From the NCBI RefSeq assembly GCF_900585905.1, contig NZ_UTVH01000034.1:496001-560000 (forward strand): DNA of 64,000 nt, in the 5' to 3' direction. How positions within the stretch are numbered: position 1 is the stretch's first letter; every line of letters begins with the position of its first letter. The position numbers were made by a program, and so were the translations under genes. Source of the DNA: Pseudomonas viridiflava. Lineage in GTDB: Bacteria > Pseudomonadota > Gammaproteobacteria > Pseudomonadales > Pseudomonadaceae. Shown here in pieces: positions 16,701-25,403 of this stretch. The notes under the pieces are model-generated. The model worked only from the letters and a program-made list of their open reading frames with translations, was not told the DNA's origin and did no database searches.

Positions 16701-17419
16701 GTCGGCAAAAAGGCGTCGCGCTGCTGCTGGTACTGTGGGTTCTGGCGCTGCTAAGCGTGTTGCTCGGCGGTCTGGCCAGCTGGGTGCAGCTGGAAAGCCG
16801 TCAGGCGTTATGGCAGCGGCAGCACACCCAGGCACTTTTCGCCGCTGAAGCCGGGATGGCGATGGCGATTCAAGGGTTGAGTGATCCGCAGCAAAAGAAG
16901 CGCTGGATTGCGGATGGCCGGGTCATTTCATTGCGGTTTGATGATTCGCAGCTTGAGCTCAGCATCCGCAGCGAACGCGGCAAGCTGGATTTGAACAGTG
17001 CCATCGCTGGAGATATCGCCCGTCTGGCGCAAGCCTGCGGTGCGAACAAGGAGCAGGCCGGGGCGATGGCCCAATGGCTGGAAAGCCATCGCGGCGACGG
17101 TTCGCCGCCGCTGCGCGTGATTGAAGAGGTGCGGCAGTTGCCGGGCATGACCCAGGCGCTGTACGTGCGGATGTTGCCGGAGGTGACCCTGTGGAGCGGT
17201 CTGGATCGACCCGATCCGGCTTTTGCCTCAGGATTGCTCAAGCGCGCGCTGAACCTGCCGAATCAGAGTGCAGTGGGCGCCGATCCTGGCGAAATGTTGG
17301 TGATCGACAGTCGGGCACAACGCTCCGGGGGCTTTCATGCCGAACTGCAGGTCACCGTTTTATTGAGCCCATCGGAGGGAAGCGCACAGCCTTACCGGGT
17401 TTTGCGTTGGCAAGAATGA
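16697..17419 (+). CDS. gspK: Minor pseudopilin GspK
   Basis: Encodes 240 residues from ATG 16697, in an ATGA overlap with gspJ. The prepilin segment QKG-VALLLVLWVLALLSVLL lacks the +5 Glu, which is the hallmark of GspK and fits its position at the very tip. The soluble part has the expected LDLNSA segment and the helical insert with VIEEVRQLPGM. At 240 residues it is shorter than the roughly 310-330 usual for GspK, so the alpha domain is reduced. Confidence 0.9.
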   Translation: MSRQKGVALLLVLWVLALLSVLLGGLASWVQLESRQALWQRQHTQALFAAEAGMAMAIQGLSDPQQKKRWIADGRVISLRFDDSQLELSIRSERGKLDLNSAIAGDIARLAQACGANKEQAGAMAQWLESHRGDGSPPLRVIEEVRQLPGMTQALYVRMLPEVTLWSGLDRPDPAFASGLLKRALNLPNQSAVGADPGEMLVIDSRAQRSGGFHAELQVTVLLSPSEGSAQPYRVLRWQE

Positions 17420-18483
17420 AGAGTTTACTTAACGCGCGGGCCACCGTGCCCGCGCCGGTTCAGGCCCTGGCCGAACGCATCGCCCAGCAATGGCGCGGCA
17501 GCACTCTGCAACGCGGCTGGCAGTGGTGGCTGGCGGAGCTGCGTGGTTGCCTGCCTGAGAAACTGCAGCGGCTGTTGATTCATGAAGCGGCCGAGCAAGT
17601 TCATGTCTGGCCGTTGGCAGCAACACCGGCGATGTCAACGCAGGCTCAGCAGATTTTGCTGCTGCCACCTTCGATGGTGCTGGTGCAAAGCCTGCAGCTG
17701 CCGCTGGCGGCTGCCCGCGATCTGCAAACAGTGGTGGGCTACGAGCTGGATCGTTTTACGCCGTTCGACGCCTCGCAATTGTATTTCGTCGCGCGCCTCA
17801 ACAAGCGCAGCGGAGCGTTCATCGACGTCACGCTGGTGGCGATTCTGCGCGAGCGTCTGGACCAGATTCTCAACGAGTCCGCTGAGTTGGGCCTGCGCCC
17901 GAACGCTGTGGACATCGGCCACGACGCACCATCACGCCTGCGCGTCGACCTGCTGCCAGCACCGCTGCGCCCGCGCCAGAAACGCAGCAGCCTGGGCCTG
18001 CAGCGCAAACTGCTCTGGCTTTGCGGCGGTTTGCTGCTGGTGGCCATGCTGCTCTGGCTCAACCATCGACAGAACCTGCTCGAACAAATGCAGGCCAGTG
18101 TTCAGGCCCAGCGCGCCGAAGTGGCGCAGATTCAGAAGATCCGCCAACAGCTGACCAACACCCGCGGCGCCGCCAATTACCTGATCCGGCGCAAGTCGGC
18201 GCAGCCCACCCTCGTCGCGCTGCTCAACGAGCTGACGACTTGCATCCCGCGTGACACCTGGATCGACCAGCTGGAAATCAACGACAGCGCCGACGTCTCC
18301 TTCTCCGGCCAAAGCGCCAAGGCCAGCGCCCTGATCGCTCGGGTCAAGGATTGCCACAGCCTGGAAAACGCCCAGTTTCAAGGCGTGATCCAGCCCGATC
18401 CGCAGACTGGCAAAGACCGCTTTTCCCTGCGCGCTCACTTGCATCAGGAGGCCGCTGATGCGCCGACCACTGACACCCCGTGA
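17416..18483 (+). CDS. gspL: Type II secretion assembly protein GspL
   Basis: Encodes 355 residues from ATG 17416, in an ATGA overlap with gspK; the longer frame from 17191 only reads through gspK. The N-terminal half is the cytoplasmic actin-like domain (YELDRFTPFDASQLYF is the typical PilM/GspL segment) that recruits GspE. One membrane segment (LLWLCGGLLLVAMLLWL, about residues 196-213) is followed by a coiled coil and a PilN-like ferredoxin-fold periplasmic domain (LNELTTCIPRDTWIDQLE). It overlaps gspM by 26 bp. Confidence 0.9.
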   Translation: MKSLLNARATVPAPVQALAERIAQQWRGSTLQRGWQWWLAELRGCLPEKLQRLLIHEAAEQVHVWPLAATPAMSTQAQQILLLPPSMVLVQSLQLPLAAARDLQTVVGYELDRFTPFDASQLYFVARLNKRSGAFIDVTLVAILRERLDQILNESAELGLRPNAVDIGHDAPSRLRVDLLPAPLRPRQKRSSLGLQRKLLWLCGGLLLVAMLLWLNHRQNLLEQMQASVQAQRAEVAQIQKIRQQLTNTRGAANYLIRRKSAQPTLVALLNELTTCIPRDTWIDQLEINDSADVSFSGQSAKASALIARVKDCHSLENAQFQGVIQPDPQTGKDRFSLRAHLHQEAADAPTTDTP

Positions 18484-19204
18484 ACGTCGCGGCGCCGCAC
18501 TGCTGATCCTGGCGCTGGTCCTTGCGCTGGCCTACTGGCTGCTGATTGACAGCTGGTTCGCCGGGCCTTTGCGTGACATCAATGAGCAGGCCGATCAGCT
18601 GCGCGAGCAGCAACAGCGCTACGCCAGCCTGCTGCTGCAAGGCGATGCGCTGAAAGAACAACTGGATCAGGCGCGCAACGATCCGGCCAGCAGTACCAGC
18701 CTGTTGCCCGGTGATGATCCCAGCGCTGTAGCGGCCGATCTGATGCAGCGCATCGCTGATCTGGTCAGCCGTCAGGCCAGCCTCGGCGCAGGTTGCGCGC
18801 TGACCCAGCGCATGCCGATCACCCCTGAACAGGACAGCGCCGAACCGTATCGTCAGGTCAAGGTCAGCCTGACCCTGGAATGCGCCATCGAGCCCTTGAC
18901 TGCCGTCCTGCATGAGCTGGAATACCAGCGACCGTTTCTGTTCGTCGACGAAATGAGCCTGCGCCGCGACGCCAACGCGCCGCTCAAAGGCGGCGCTGGC
19001 AAGCTGGTAGCGCATCTGCTGGTGCGCGGTTATCTGCAACCGGCAGGCTCAGGTGATTCAGAAAACCCGGTTAAGGCCGACACCCCTGATGATGCCGATG
19101 AAGCTGGTGACGATTCTACGGACGACGTCGACGAAACGGCTGCTACGAGCAAGGCGGGCAACAACACCGAATCCGGCGAAGCAGACGAGGAGGCCGAAGA
19201 ATGA
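18458..19204 (+). CDS. gspM: Type II secretion protein GspM with acidic C-terminal tail
   Basis: A 248-residue bitopic inner-membrane protein: short basic N-terminus, one membrane helix (about 12-31), a coiled coil (NEQADQLREQQQRYASLL) and a periplasmic ferredoxin-like domain. It partners GspL in the assembly platform. The last 50 or so residues (from about 197) are low-complexity and strongly acidic, with about 20 Asp/Glu and only two Lys. I do not know this tail from standard GspM proteins; it would lie in the periplasm. It overlaps gspN by ATGA. Confidence 0.88.
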   Translation: MRRPLTPRERRGAALLILALVLALAYWLLIDSWFAGPLRDINEQADQLREQQQRYASLLLQGDALKEQLDQARNDPASSTSLLPGDDPSAVAADLMQRIADLVSRQASLGAGCALTQRMPITPEQDSAEPYRQVKVSLTLECAIEPLTAVLHELEYQRPFLFVDEMSLRRDANAPLKGGAGKLVAHLLVRGYLQPAGSGDSENPVKADTPDDADEAGDDSTDDVDETAATSKAGNNTESGEADEEAEE

Positions 19205-19725
19205 TCAAGTCACTGCGCGCCCCCGAGCTGTTGCTCATGGGCCTGGCACTCGTCCTGGTTTTACTTATCGCCCTGATCACCAGCGGCGCTGCCGACTCCC
19301 CCGACTGGTTGCCGGAAGGCACCCCGCGCGATCTCGCCGACAGCGGCGACAAGACCCATGTCGCGCCCAAAGCCAGCCTGCAAAGCCTCTCGGCCACTTG
19401 GCAGGCGCCGCTGTTCAGCACCGACCGCACAGCTGATCGCTCCACTGCCAAAGCCCAGGCGAGCAATCTTGCCGGGCTGACGCTGACCGGCGTCATGATC
19501 GACGGCGACCTGCGCGTGGCGCTGATCAAACGCGCCGATGGTCCACCGCTGAAAGTTCATCAGGGTGAGGCCTTGCCCAATGGCTGGACGCTGGAAAAGC
19601 TGACGCCGACCCAAGCCGATTTTTCTTCCGATGGCCGCACCCAAAGCCTGTCGCTTCGTGCGCTGCGCTTGCCGCCGCCCTCGCAAACACCCCCTATTTC
19701 ACTTCCCCGCGAGTCCACTCCGTAA
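19201..19725 (+). CDS. Type II secretion GspN/GspC-like periplasmic linker
   Basis: Encodes 174 residues: a short cytoplasmic start, one membrane helix ([18 protein letters not shown]), a Pro/Ala linker and a small beta domain (NLAGLTLTGVMIDGDLRVALIKR... to ...TQADFSSDGRTQSLSL) resembling the homology-region domain of GspC. GspC-type domains bind the N0 domain of the secretin. The position between gspM and gspD equals xpsN in the Xanthomonas operon, and no separate gspC is present, so this protein probably does the GspC job. It ends directly at the gspD start (TAA then ATG). Confidence 0.85.
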   Translation: MIKSLRAPELLLMGLALVLVLLIALITSGAADSPDWLPEGTPRDLADSGDKTHVAPKASLQSLSATWQAPLFSTDRTADRSTAKAQASNLAGLTLTGVMIDGDLRVALIKRADGPPLKVHQGEALPNGWTLEKLTPTQADFSSDGRTQSLSLRALRLPPPSQTPPISLPRESTP

Positions 19726-22077
19726 ATGGCTACTTTCTCAGGCGTTCGTCCCGGCGCAACTTTGCGCACCCCCTTGCTGTGCCTGGCCACTGCCGTCGCC
19801 CTGGCCGGTTGCAGCACGCCCGCGCGCACGTTCGAGCAGGACAACGACATGCTGCGCGAGGCCCTGCAGGGCACTGGCTCACAGCGCCCGCCGGTGGACC
19901 CGCGCAGTGAAATGGCTGCCGCTCAGGCGCAGCAGGCCCAGCCGCAGTCGCAAACAGCGACCGCGCCGACACGCCAACTGATTCGCGGCAACCAGCAATT
20001 CATCCGCAAGCCGGGCCCGGCGCCGGCGGTACGCGATGGCGAAACCGGCGACATCGTTTTCAACTTCACCAACCAGCCCATCGAAGCTGTGATCAACAGC
20101 ATCATGGGCGATCTGCTGCACGAAAATTACAGCATTGCTCAAGGTGTGAAAGGCGATGTCAGCTTCTCCACCTCCAAGCCGGTGAACAAGAAGCAGGCGC
20201 TGTCGATTCTGGAAACCCTGCTGTCCTGGACCGATAACGCCATGATCCGCCAGGGTGATCGCTACGTGATCCTGCCCGCCAGTCAAGCGGTGGCCGGCAA
20301 ACTGGTACCGGAAATGGCGGTGTCGCAACCCGCTGCCGGTATGTCGGCGCGGCTGTTCCCGCTGCGCTACATCTCGGCCACCGAGATGCAGAAACTGTTG
20401 AAGCCTTTCGCCCGGGAAAACGCTTTCCTGCTGGTGGACCCGGCACGCAATGTGTTGAGCCTGGCCGGTACGCCGGACGAACTGGCCAACTACCAGGACA
20501 CCATCGACACCTTCGACGTCAACTGGCTCAAGGGCATGTCGGTAGGGGTATTCAGCCTGCAGCGCGCCTCGGTGGGCGAGCTGATGCCCGAGCTGCAGAA
20601 AATGTTCGGCCCCGACAGCGGCATGCCGTTGGCGGGCATGGTGCGTTTCATGCCCATCGAGCGCACCAACTCGGTGGTCGCCATTTCCTCGCAGCCTGAT
20701 TATCTGCGCGAAGTCGGCCAGTGGATCAGCACCATCGACGAAGGCGGCGGCAACGAGCCGCAGATGTACGTTTACGACGTGCGCAACATGAAAGCCTCGG
20801 ACCTGGCCCGCTACCTGCGCCAGATCTACGGCACCGGCGCCATCAAGGACGACTCGGCCGCCAAGGTTGCCCCCGGCTTGCGCACCCGCTCGCTGTCGTC
20901 CCTGAGCGGCGGCGGCAGCTCCAACGGCATGAGCAACAGCTCGGGCGGCCTCGGCGGTTCGGGTGGCTTTGGCGGTGGCAACAGCAGCGGCGGCATGGGC
21001 CTGGGCGGTAACAGTCAGAACATCAACAGCAGCGTCAGCGGCAGTGGTGACGAAGAGCAGCAGTCGGAAAGCGACGACAACCTGGCCAGCGAAGGCGAGG
21101 GTGAAGGCGAACAGGGCGGTTCGGGCAACGGCTCGAAAGGCATCGATGCCAGCACCCGTATCACCGCGCAGAAAAGCAGCAACCAGTTGCTGGTGCGCAC
21201 GCGCCCGGCGCAGTGGAAGGAGATCGAATCGGCGATCAAGCGCCTCGACAACGCGCCCCTGCAAGTGCAGATCGAAACCCGCATTCTCGAAGTCAGCCTG
21301 ACCGGCACACTGGACCGGGGCGTGCAGTGGTACCTGGGGCGTCTGGCCGGAAATTCCGCCAACCCGACAGCCGTCGCCGATATCGCAGGCAGCCAGGGCG
21401 CCTTGGGCGCTGGTGGGGCAGCGCTGGGCAGTTCGTCGTTGTTTTACTCGTTCGTCAGCGACAACTTGCAAGTGGCCTTGCGCGCACTGGAAACCAACGG
21501 TCGCACTCAGGTGCTGTCGGCGCCTTCGCTGGTGGTGATGAACAACCAGCAGGCGCAAATTCAGGTCGGCGACAACATCCCGATCAACCAGACCACGGTC
21601 AACACCAACGTGTCCAACACCACGTTGAGCAGTGTCGAATACGTGCAGACCGGGGTGATCCTCGACGTGGTGCCGCGCATCAATCCGGGTGGTCTGGTGT
21701 ACATGGACATCCAGCAGCAGGTCAGCGACGCCGACACCAGCTCGATCACGGCCACGCAAACCAATCCGCGCATCTCCACCCGCTCGGTGTCGACCCAGGT
21801 GGCGGTACAAAGCGGGCAGACCGTGCTGCTGGGCGGGCTGATCCAGCAAAACAACACCGATAGCGACACCTCGGTGCCGTACCTGGGCAAGATCCCCGGC
21901 CTTGGCTGGCTGTTCGGCACCAACAGCAAGTCCAAGGGTCGTACCGAGCTGATCGTGTTGATCACGCCACGGGTCATCACCAGCAACAGCCAGGCGCGTC
22001 AGGTGACTGATGATTACCGCCAGCAGATGCAGCTGTTGCGGCCTGACGCATTCAGCCGCAAAGCCGCCACCAACTGA
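19726..22077 (+). CDS. gspD: Type II secretion secretin GspD, lipoprotein type
   Basis: A 783-residue outer-membrane secretin that forms the exit channel. It starts with a lipoprotein signal (lipobox LAGC, Cys29), so it is likely self-piloting as described for HxcQ and XpsD; no pilotin gene is nearby. N0, N1, N2 and N3 domains precede the C-terminal secretin core, which shows VPRINPGGLVYMDIQQQVS and GLIQQNN...VPYLGKIPGLGWLFG. Residues about 388-473 are a Gly/Ser-rich then acidic low-complexity insert inside the N-domain region, longer than the usual loop. Last gene of the operon; the start abuts the gspN-like stop. Confidence 0.94.
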   Translation: MATFSGVRPGATLRTPLLCLATAVALAGCSTPARTFEQDNDMLREALQGTGSQRPPVDPRSEMAAAQAQQAQPQSQTATAPTRQLIRGNQQFIRKPGPAPAVRDGETGDIVFNFTNQPIEAVINSIMGDLLHENYSIAQGVKGDVSFSTSKPVNKKQALSILETLLSWTDNAMIRQGDRYVILPASQAVAGKLVPEMAVSQPAAGMSARLFPLRYISATEMQKLLKPFARENAFLLVDPARNVLSLAGTPDELANYQDTIDTFDVNWLKGMSVGVFSLQRASVGELMPELQKMFGPDSGMPLAGMVRFMPIERTNSVVAISSQPDYLREVGQWISTIDEGGGNEPQMYVYDVRNMKASDLARYLRQIYGTGAIKDDSAAKVAPGLRTRSLSSLSGGGSSNGMSNSSGGLGGSGGFGGGNSSGGMGLGGNSQNINSSVSGSGDEEQQSESDDNLASEGEGEGEQGGSGNGSKGIDASTRITAQKSSNQLLVRTRPAQWKEIESAIKRLDNAPLQVQIETRILEVSLTGTLDRGVQWYLGRLAGNSANPTAVADIAGSQGALGAGGAALGSSSLFYSFVSDNLQVALRALETNGRTQVLSAPSLVVMNNQQAQIQVGDNIPINQTTVNTNVSNTTLSSVEYVQTGVILDVVPRINPGGLVYMDIQQQVSDADTSSITATQTNPRISTRSVSTQVAVQSGQTVLLGGLIQQNNTDSDTSVPYLGKIPGLGWLFGTNSKSKGRTELIVLITPRVITSNSQARQVTDDYRQQMQLLRPDAFSRKAATN

Positions 22078-22111
22078 GCGGCGGCAAGGACGCCCCATAT
22101 CCCATCAGCGC

Positions 22112-22130
22112 CGGTCTGCCGAGCAGACCG
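22112..22130 (+). other. Hairpin between gspD and the hydrolase gene
   Basis: A perfect 8-bp inverted repeat CGGTCTGC-cga-GCAGACCG lies in the 74-bp gap after gspD. There is no T-run. It may be a weak terminator or a 3' stabiliser that lowers expression of the downstream hydrolase relative to the secretion genes. Confidence 0.4.
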
Positions 22131-22151
22131 CGCCCGTCGAGGTCATGATCC

Positions 22152-22877
22152 ATGCTGAACGTGTTTGCCGTAATGATGCTCGCGCTGTGCGGGCTGGCTC
22201 AGGCCGCAGAACCGCTGCAGAACGACCTGCCGCTTGCCTACGTGGCGCAGGCCGACAGCGACAGCAAGGACCGACCGCTGATTATTTTTCTGCACGGCTA
22301 CGGCGGTGACGAAAACGATCTGATGAGTTTTACCCGGGTCCTGCCCGCCACTTACAACTACCTGTCAGCGCGAGCGCCAAGCGAGACCGGGCAGGGCGGC
22401 TATCAATGGTTTGCCCAGCGCCAGGACTCTGCCCGCTACGATGGCGTCACTGCCGACCTGAAAAGCAGCAGGCTTCTGCTGGCGCAGTTCATCGAGCAGG
22501 CGACGCGCAAGTACCATACGCAAGCGTCGAAGGTGTATCTCGTGGGTTTCAGCCAGGGCGCGATGATGAGTTATGAACTGGCCTTGCGCGAGCCGCAACT
22601 CGTGGCCGGTTTTGCAGCACTGAGCGGGCACATGCTGCCAGTGTTGCAGGCCGAGCTGAAGCCCGACCCGGCGCGGCAGAAGCTGGCGGTGTTCATCGGC
22701 CATGGCAGCCTCGACACGCTGATCCCGCTCAAGGGCGCCAGTGATGCCCAGGCTTATCTGCAAGCCCAGGGCATCAGCCCGCAATTTCATGCCTATTCTG
22801 GTCTGCCCCATGGCGTCAACGAGGCCGAAGTACGAGACCTGAGGGCCTGGCTCGAACAGGTCATCAAGGCCGGATAA
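22152..22877 (+). CDS. Exported alpha/beta hydrolase (phospholipase/carboxylesterase family)
   Basis: Encodes 241 residues with a Sec signal peptide (cut near AQAAE) and an Abhydrolase_2/carboxylesterase fold. The catalytic triad is visible: Ser134 in GFSQG, Asp188 in GHGSLDTLIP and His220 in GLPHGV; FLHGYGGDE forms the oxyanion-hole region. Substrate is probably a short-chain ester or lysophospholipid, but this is not shown. It follows gspD on the same strand by 74 bp, making it a candidate substrate of the type II system or a periplasmic enzyme. Nearly abuts the convergent DUF4917 gene. Confidence 0.85.
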   Translation: MLNVFAVMMLALCGLAQAAEPLQNDLPLAYVAQADSDSKDRPLIIFLHGYGGDENDLMSFTRVLPATYNYLSARAPSETGQGGYQWFAQRQDSARYDGVTADLKSSRLLLAQFIEQATRKYHTQASKVYLVGFSQGAMMSYELALREPQLVAGFAALSGHMLPVLQAELKPDPARQKLAVFIGHGSLDTLIPLKGASDAQAYLQAQGISPQFHAYSGLPHGVNEAEVRDLRAWLEQVIKAG

Positions 22878-22882
22878 GGGGC

Positions 22883-23899
22883 TCAGTGCCCCTTGTGATC
22901 AGCGGCTACCAAGACGTGCGGCTGGCCCAGGGGATGAGTCTGGGCGTTAAAGAAGCTCAGCTCGGTCTCGAGGCCTGCAAACAGCTGCTGATAATGGCGC
23001 TTCTGCGACTGAATGAACGCTGCGCTACGCGGCGGGATTGAAATGGCGATGCGAGCTGGCCGCGCCTGACGGATCGCTGCCAGGATATGAGCGTCCTGCT
23101 TGCCCAGTGCATGGCCGAAAATACACAGGCCGCCGCTGTGCCGGGCCAGTTGCGCGTGGCAGAACGACAGGTAATCCGACGAGCGCACGATCTGCATTTT
23201 CTCCGCGCAACTGCCTTCGCTGACAAACAGCGGCACGTCATCCAAAGCGTTGATGGCGAAACTGCCCAGCAGGGTACTTTCCGATGACTCCAGCTTGCGC
23301 ACGCTGCCGTCCAGGTTCTTCACCAGATGCATGCCACCGTGCAGGTACAGCATGCGGGTGGCAGCGCGCTGCGTGGCGTGCATATCAAAGGTGGCGTCGG
23401 CATTGAACAAGTCATCGAACGCCTCGGGCTGATGCATCACAGCCCAGTAGCCCAGCAGGTCGTAATTGCTGGAATACACGCTGGTGTAGCGCTGCAACTC
23501 GGTGTTGAGGTGCGCCAGGGTATCGGTCTTGATCAGCCGCCAGGGGATGTGCACTGAGCGGATCGCATGGATCAGTGCTTCCTTGATGGCGAAGTAGCGG
23601 TTGCGCGGTGACGACGAACTGATGGTCAGTGCGGCATTGACTCGCATGGCCGACTTCAGTGCACTCAATACCGGTTCGAAATTATTCGTCTGCAGCGCGC
23701 TGAAAACGGCCAGTTCAGTGCGGCTCATGGGATTGCTGCGGGTGGTCTGGGACAGGTCGAACAGCGAGTCGTAGGCAAAGCCTTTCCATACCGCCAGACT
23801 CGCGCCGTTGCCCATCAGCAACCCCCAGCCGTCTTGCCCTGTGGCCTGCAGGTCGTTCCAGTCGGCCAGAGTGGCGTCGATATCAGTCAATTGCATCAT
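22883..23899 (-). CDS. DUF4917 protein with SIR2-like NAD-site motifs
   Basis: Encodes about 338 residues from ATG 23899 (or 23896); the longer frame to 24025 adds coding-unlike sequence. It belongs to the DUF4917 family. Four motifs match the order found in SIR2-like NAD-binding domains: LLMGNGAS (28-34), YSSNYDLL (142-149), YLHGG (185-189) and FGHALGKQDAHI (261-272). These correspond to the nucleotide loop, the catalytic Asn of T-x-N-x-D, the catalytic His of L-H-G and the late Gly/Asp motif. No signal or membrane segment. The gene lies 112 bp after a histidine kinase gene on the same strand. NADase or NAD-binding activity is inference; the family function is unknown. Confidence 0.8.
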   Translation of the reverse strand: MMQLTDIDATLADWNDLQATGQDGWGLLMGNGASLAVWKGFAYDSLFDLSQTTRSNPMSRTELAVFSALQTNNFEPVLSALKSAMRVNAALTISSSSPRNRYFAIKEALIHAIRSVHIPWRLIKTDTLAHLNTELQRYTSVYSSNYDLLGYWAVMHQPEAFDDLFNADATFDMHATQRAATRMLYLHGGMHLVKNLDGSVRKLESSESTLLGSFAINALDDVPLFVSEGSCAEKMQIVRSSDYLSFCHAQLARHSGGLCIFGHALGKQDAHILAAIRQARPARIAISIPPRSAAFIQSQKRHYQQLFAGLETELSFFNAQTHPLGQPHVLVAADHKGH

Positions 23900-24011
23900 C
23901 TCGCTTTGTCGCAGGTTCGAAGATCGCTGCCAATGCAACGTCGGCAGGGTAAGCCCGGTCATCTTATAGAAAGCGGCAGCACAATGGACCGGCGATATCG
24001 AATGCTGGCAA

Positions 24012-25403
24012 CTAGACCACGGCAACCGTCTGCCGACAGGCCAGGCTCAAGCGGGCGCCGCCCAGTTCGCTGCTGCCGATGTCCAGGGTGAAGCCGTGCA
24101 GGTTGACGATAGCGGCGACGATGGACAGGCCCAGACCGAACCCCCCCGGCTGGGCGGTGCCTTCGCTGCGATAGAAACGCTGGAACACGGCCTGGCGCTC
24201 ATGTTCCGGGATGCCGGGGCCAGAGTCCTGCACCTCCAGAGTCGTGCTGTCGCCGGTGGCTCTGGCCCCCAGAATCACCGTGCCGCCTGCAGGCGTGAAC
24301 TTGATCGAATTGCTCAGCAGGTTGGCCAGCGCCTCAAACAGCAATGCGTGATCCCCCAGCAAGGGTGGCAGCGGATCGTCGATGCGCAACTGCAGGCTGA
24401 CGCCGCCTTCTTCCGCCAGGGGCAGGTAGAAGTCGTGCACTTCCTGCAACAGCGCGCCGGGCTGCAGCGCGACGAAGGCCGAGCGCCGCTGGTGGTCTTC
24501 GATTTCGGAAATGCGCAACAGGCCACGAAAGCGCGCCATCAGCGTGTCGGCTTCAGCGATGACCTGATCCATCTGCGTAGCCACCAGGGAGTCTTCCGGT
24601 GACTGCTGCTGAATGCGATAGAGCTTGGCCCGCAGCCGGGTCAGGGGCGTGCGCAGATCATGGGCGATGTTGTCGCAGACCCCCTTGACCTCGTTCATCA
24701 GTTTTTCGATGCGGTCGAGCATGGCGTTGACGATCACCGCCAGCATGTCCAGTTCATCGCGCCGCGCCGACACTGGCAAACGGCAGCTGAGGTCACCGGC
24801 CACGATTGCTTCAGCGCTGGCCTGAATGCCGCGAATCCGCTGCAGCGGACGACGGCGCAACAGGTGCCACCCGGCAATGCCCGGAATGATCGTTAATGAC
24901 AGGCCCCAGAGCAGGGCACGCAGGATCAGGGTAGTCACGGCTGACAGCGAGCCGTTGTCACGCACCAGCAGCAGCCAGTGGCCGTCGCGGGTCTGGCTGA
25001 CCACGGCATCGCAGGTGTCGCGGGGCATGTGCGGGTCTTCCGAGTCCACGCAGTTGGTCAACTGGTGAATGTTGCCGTCCAGCGGCAGGCTGGCCGGGAC
25101 CGACCGGATCGGGCCGTGCAAGGGGCGCAGGTTGGCGTCAAACAGGCCGTAGGCGTCCACGGCGCGCATGTCGAAGGCCATACTGGCGGTCAGCGCCTCG
25201 ATCAGCTCCTGGCCTTCAAAGCGGGCGAACAGTTGCTGACGCTGCATCAGCGAATGACGTGCCAGGCTGCCGAGATAGCCGCTGACTTCCCATTGCACCA
25301 CACCGATGAGGATGCAGCTCCAGGCGACAAAGAGGAAACTGTACAGCGCCAGCAGGCGGCTGCTGGAAGAGCGCCAGCCGTTAGACGGGTTCAGCAATGA
25401 CAT
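24012..25403 (-). CDS. Sensor histidine kinase
   Basis: A 463-residue membrane kinase: TM1 about 17-38, a periplasmic sensor of about 115 residues with two Cys (NCVDSEDP and RDTCDA) that could form a disulphide, TM2 about 155-180, HAMP to about 235, a HisKA domain with the phospho-acceptor His248 in NIAHDLRTPL, and a HATPase domain (N box ANLLSNSIKFTP, G1 DSGPGIP, G2 GGFGLGLSI). It overlaps the upstream response-regulator gene by 23 bp, so the pair is translationally coupled. Signal unknown; the sensor domain does not match a family I can name. Confidence 0.9.
   Translation of the reverse strand: MSLLNPSNGWRSSSSRLLALYSFLFVAWSCILIGVVQWEVSGYLGSLARHSLMQRQQLFARFEGQELIEALTASMAFDMRAVDAYGLFDANLRPLHGPIRSVPASLPLDGNIHQLTNCVDSEDPHMPRDTCDAVVSQTRDGHWLLLVRDNGSLSAVTTLILRALLWGLSLTIIPGIAGWHLLRRRPLQRIRGIQASAEAIVAGDLSCRLPVSARRDELDMLAVIVNAMLDRIEKLMNEVKGVCDNIAHDLRTPLTRLRAKLYRIQQQSPEDSLVATQMDQVIAEADTLMARFRGLLRISEIEDHQRRSAFVALQPGALLQEVHDFYLPLAEEGGVSLQLRIDDPLPPLLGDHALLFEALANLLSNSIKFTPAGGTVILGARATGDSTTLEVQDSGPGIPEHERQAVFQRFYRSEGTAQPGGFGLGLSIVAAIVNLHGFTLDIGSSELGGARLSLACRQTVAVV

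Noticed and set aside
19879..22098. Minus-strand frame of 739 codons opposite gspD
   Set aside because: Long only because of GC codon bias; the plus strand is an unmistakable secretin.
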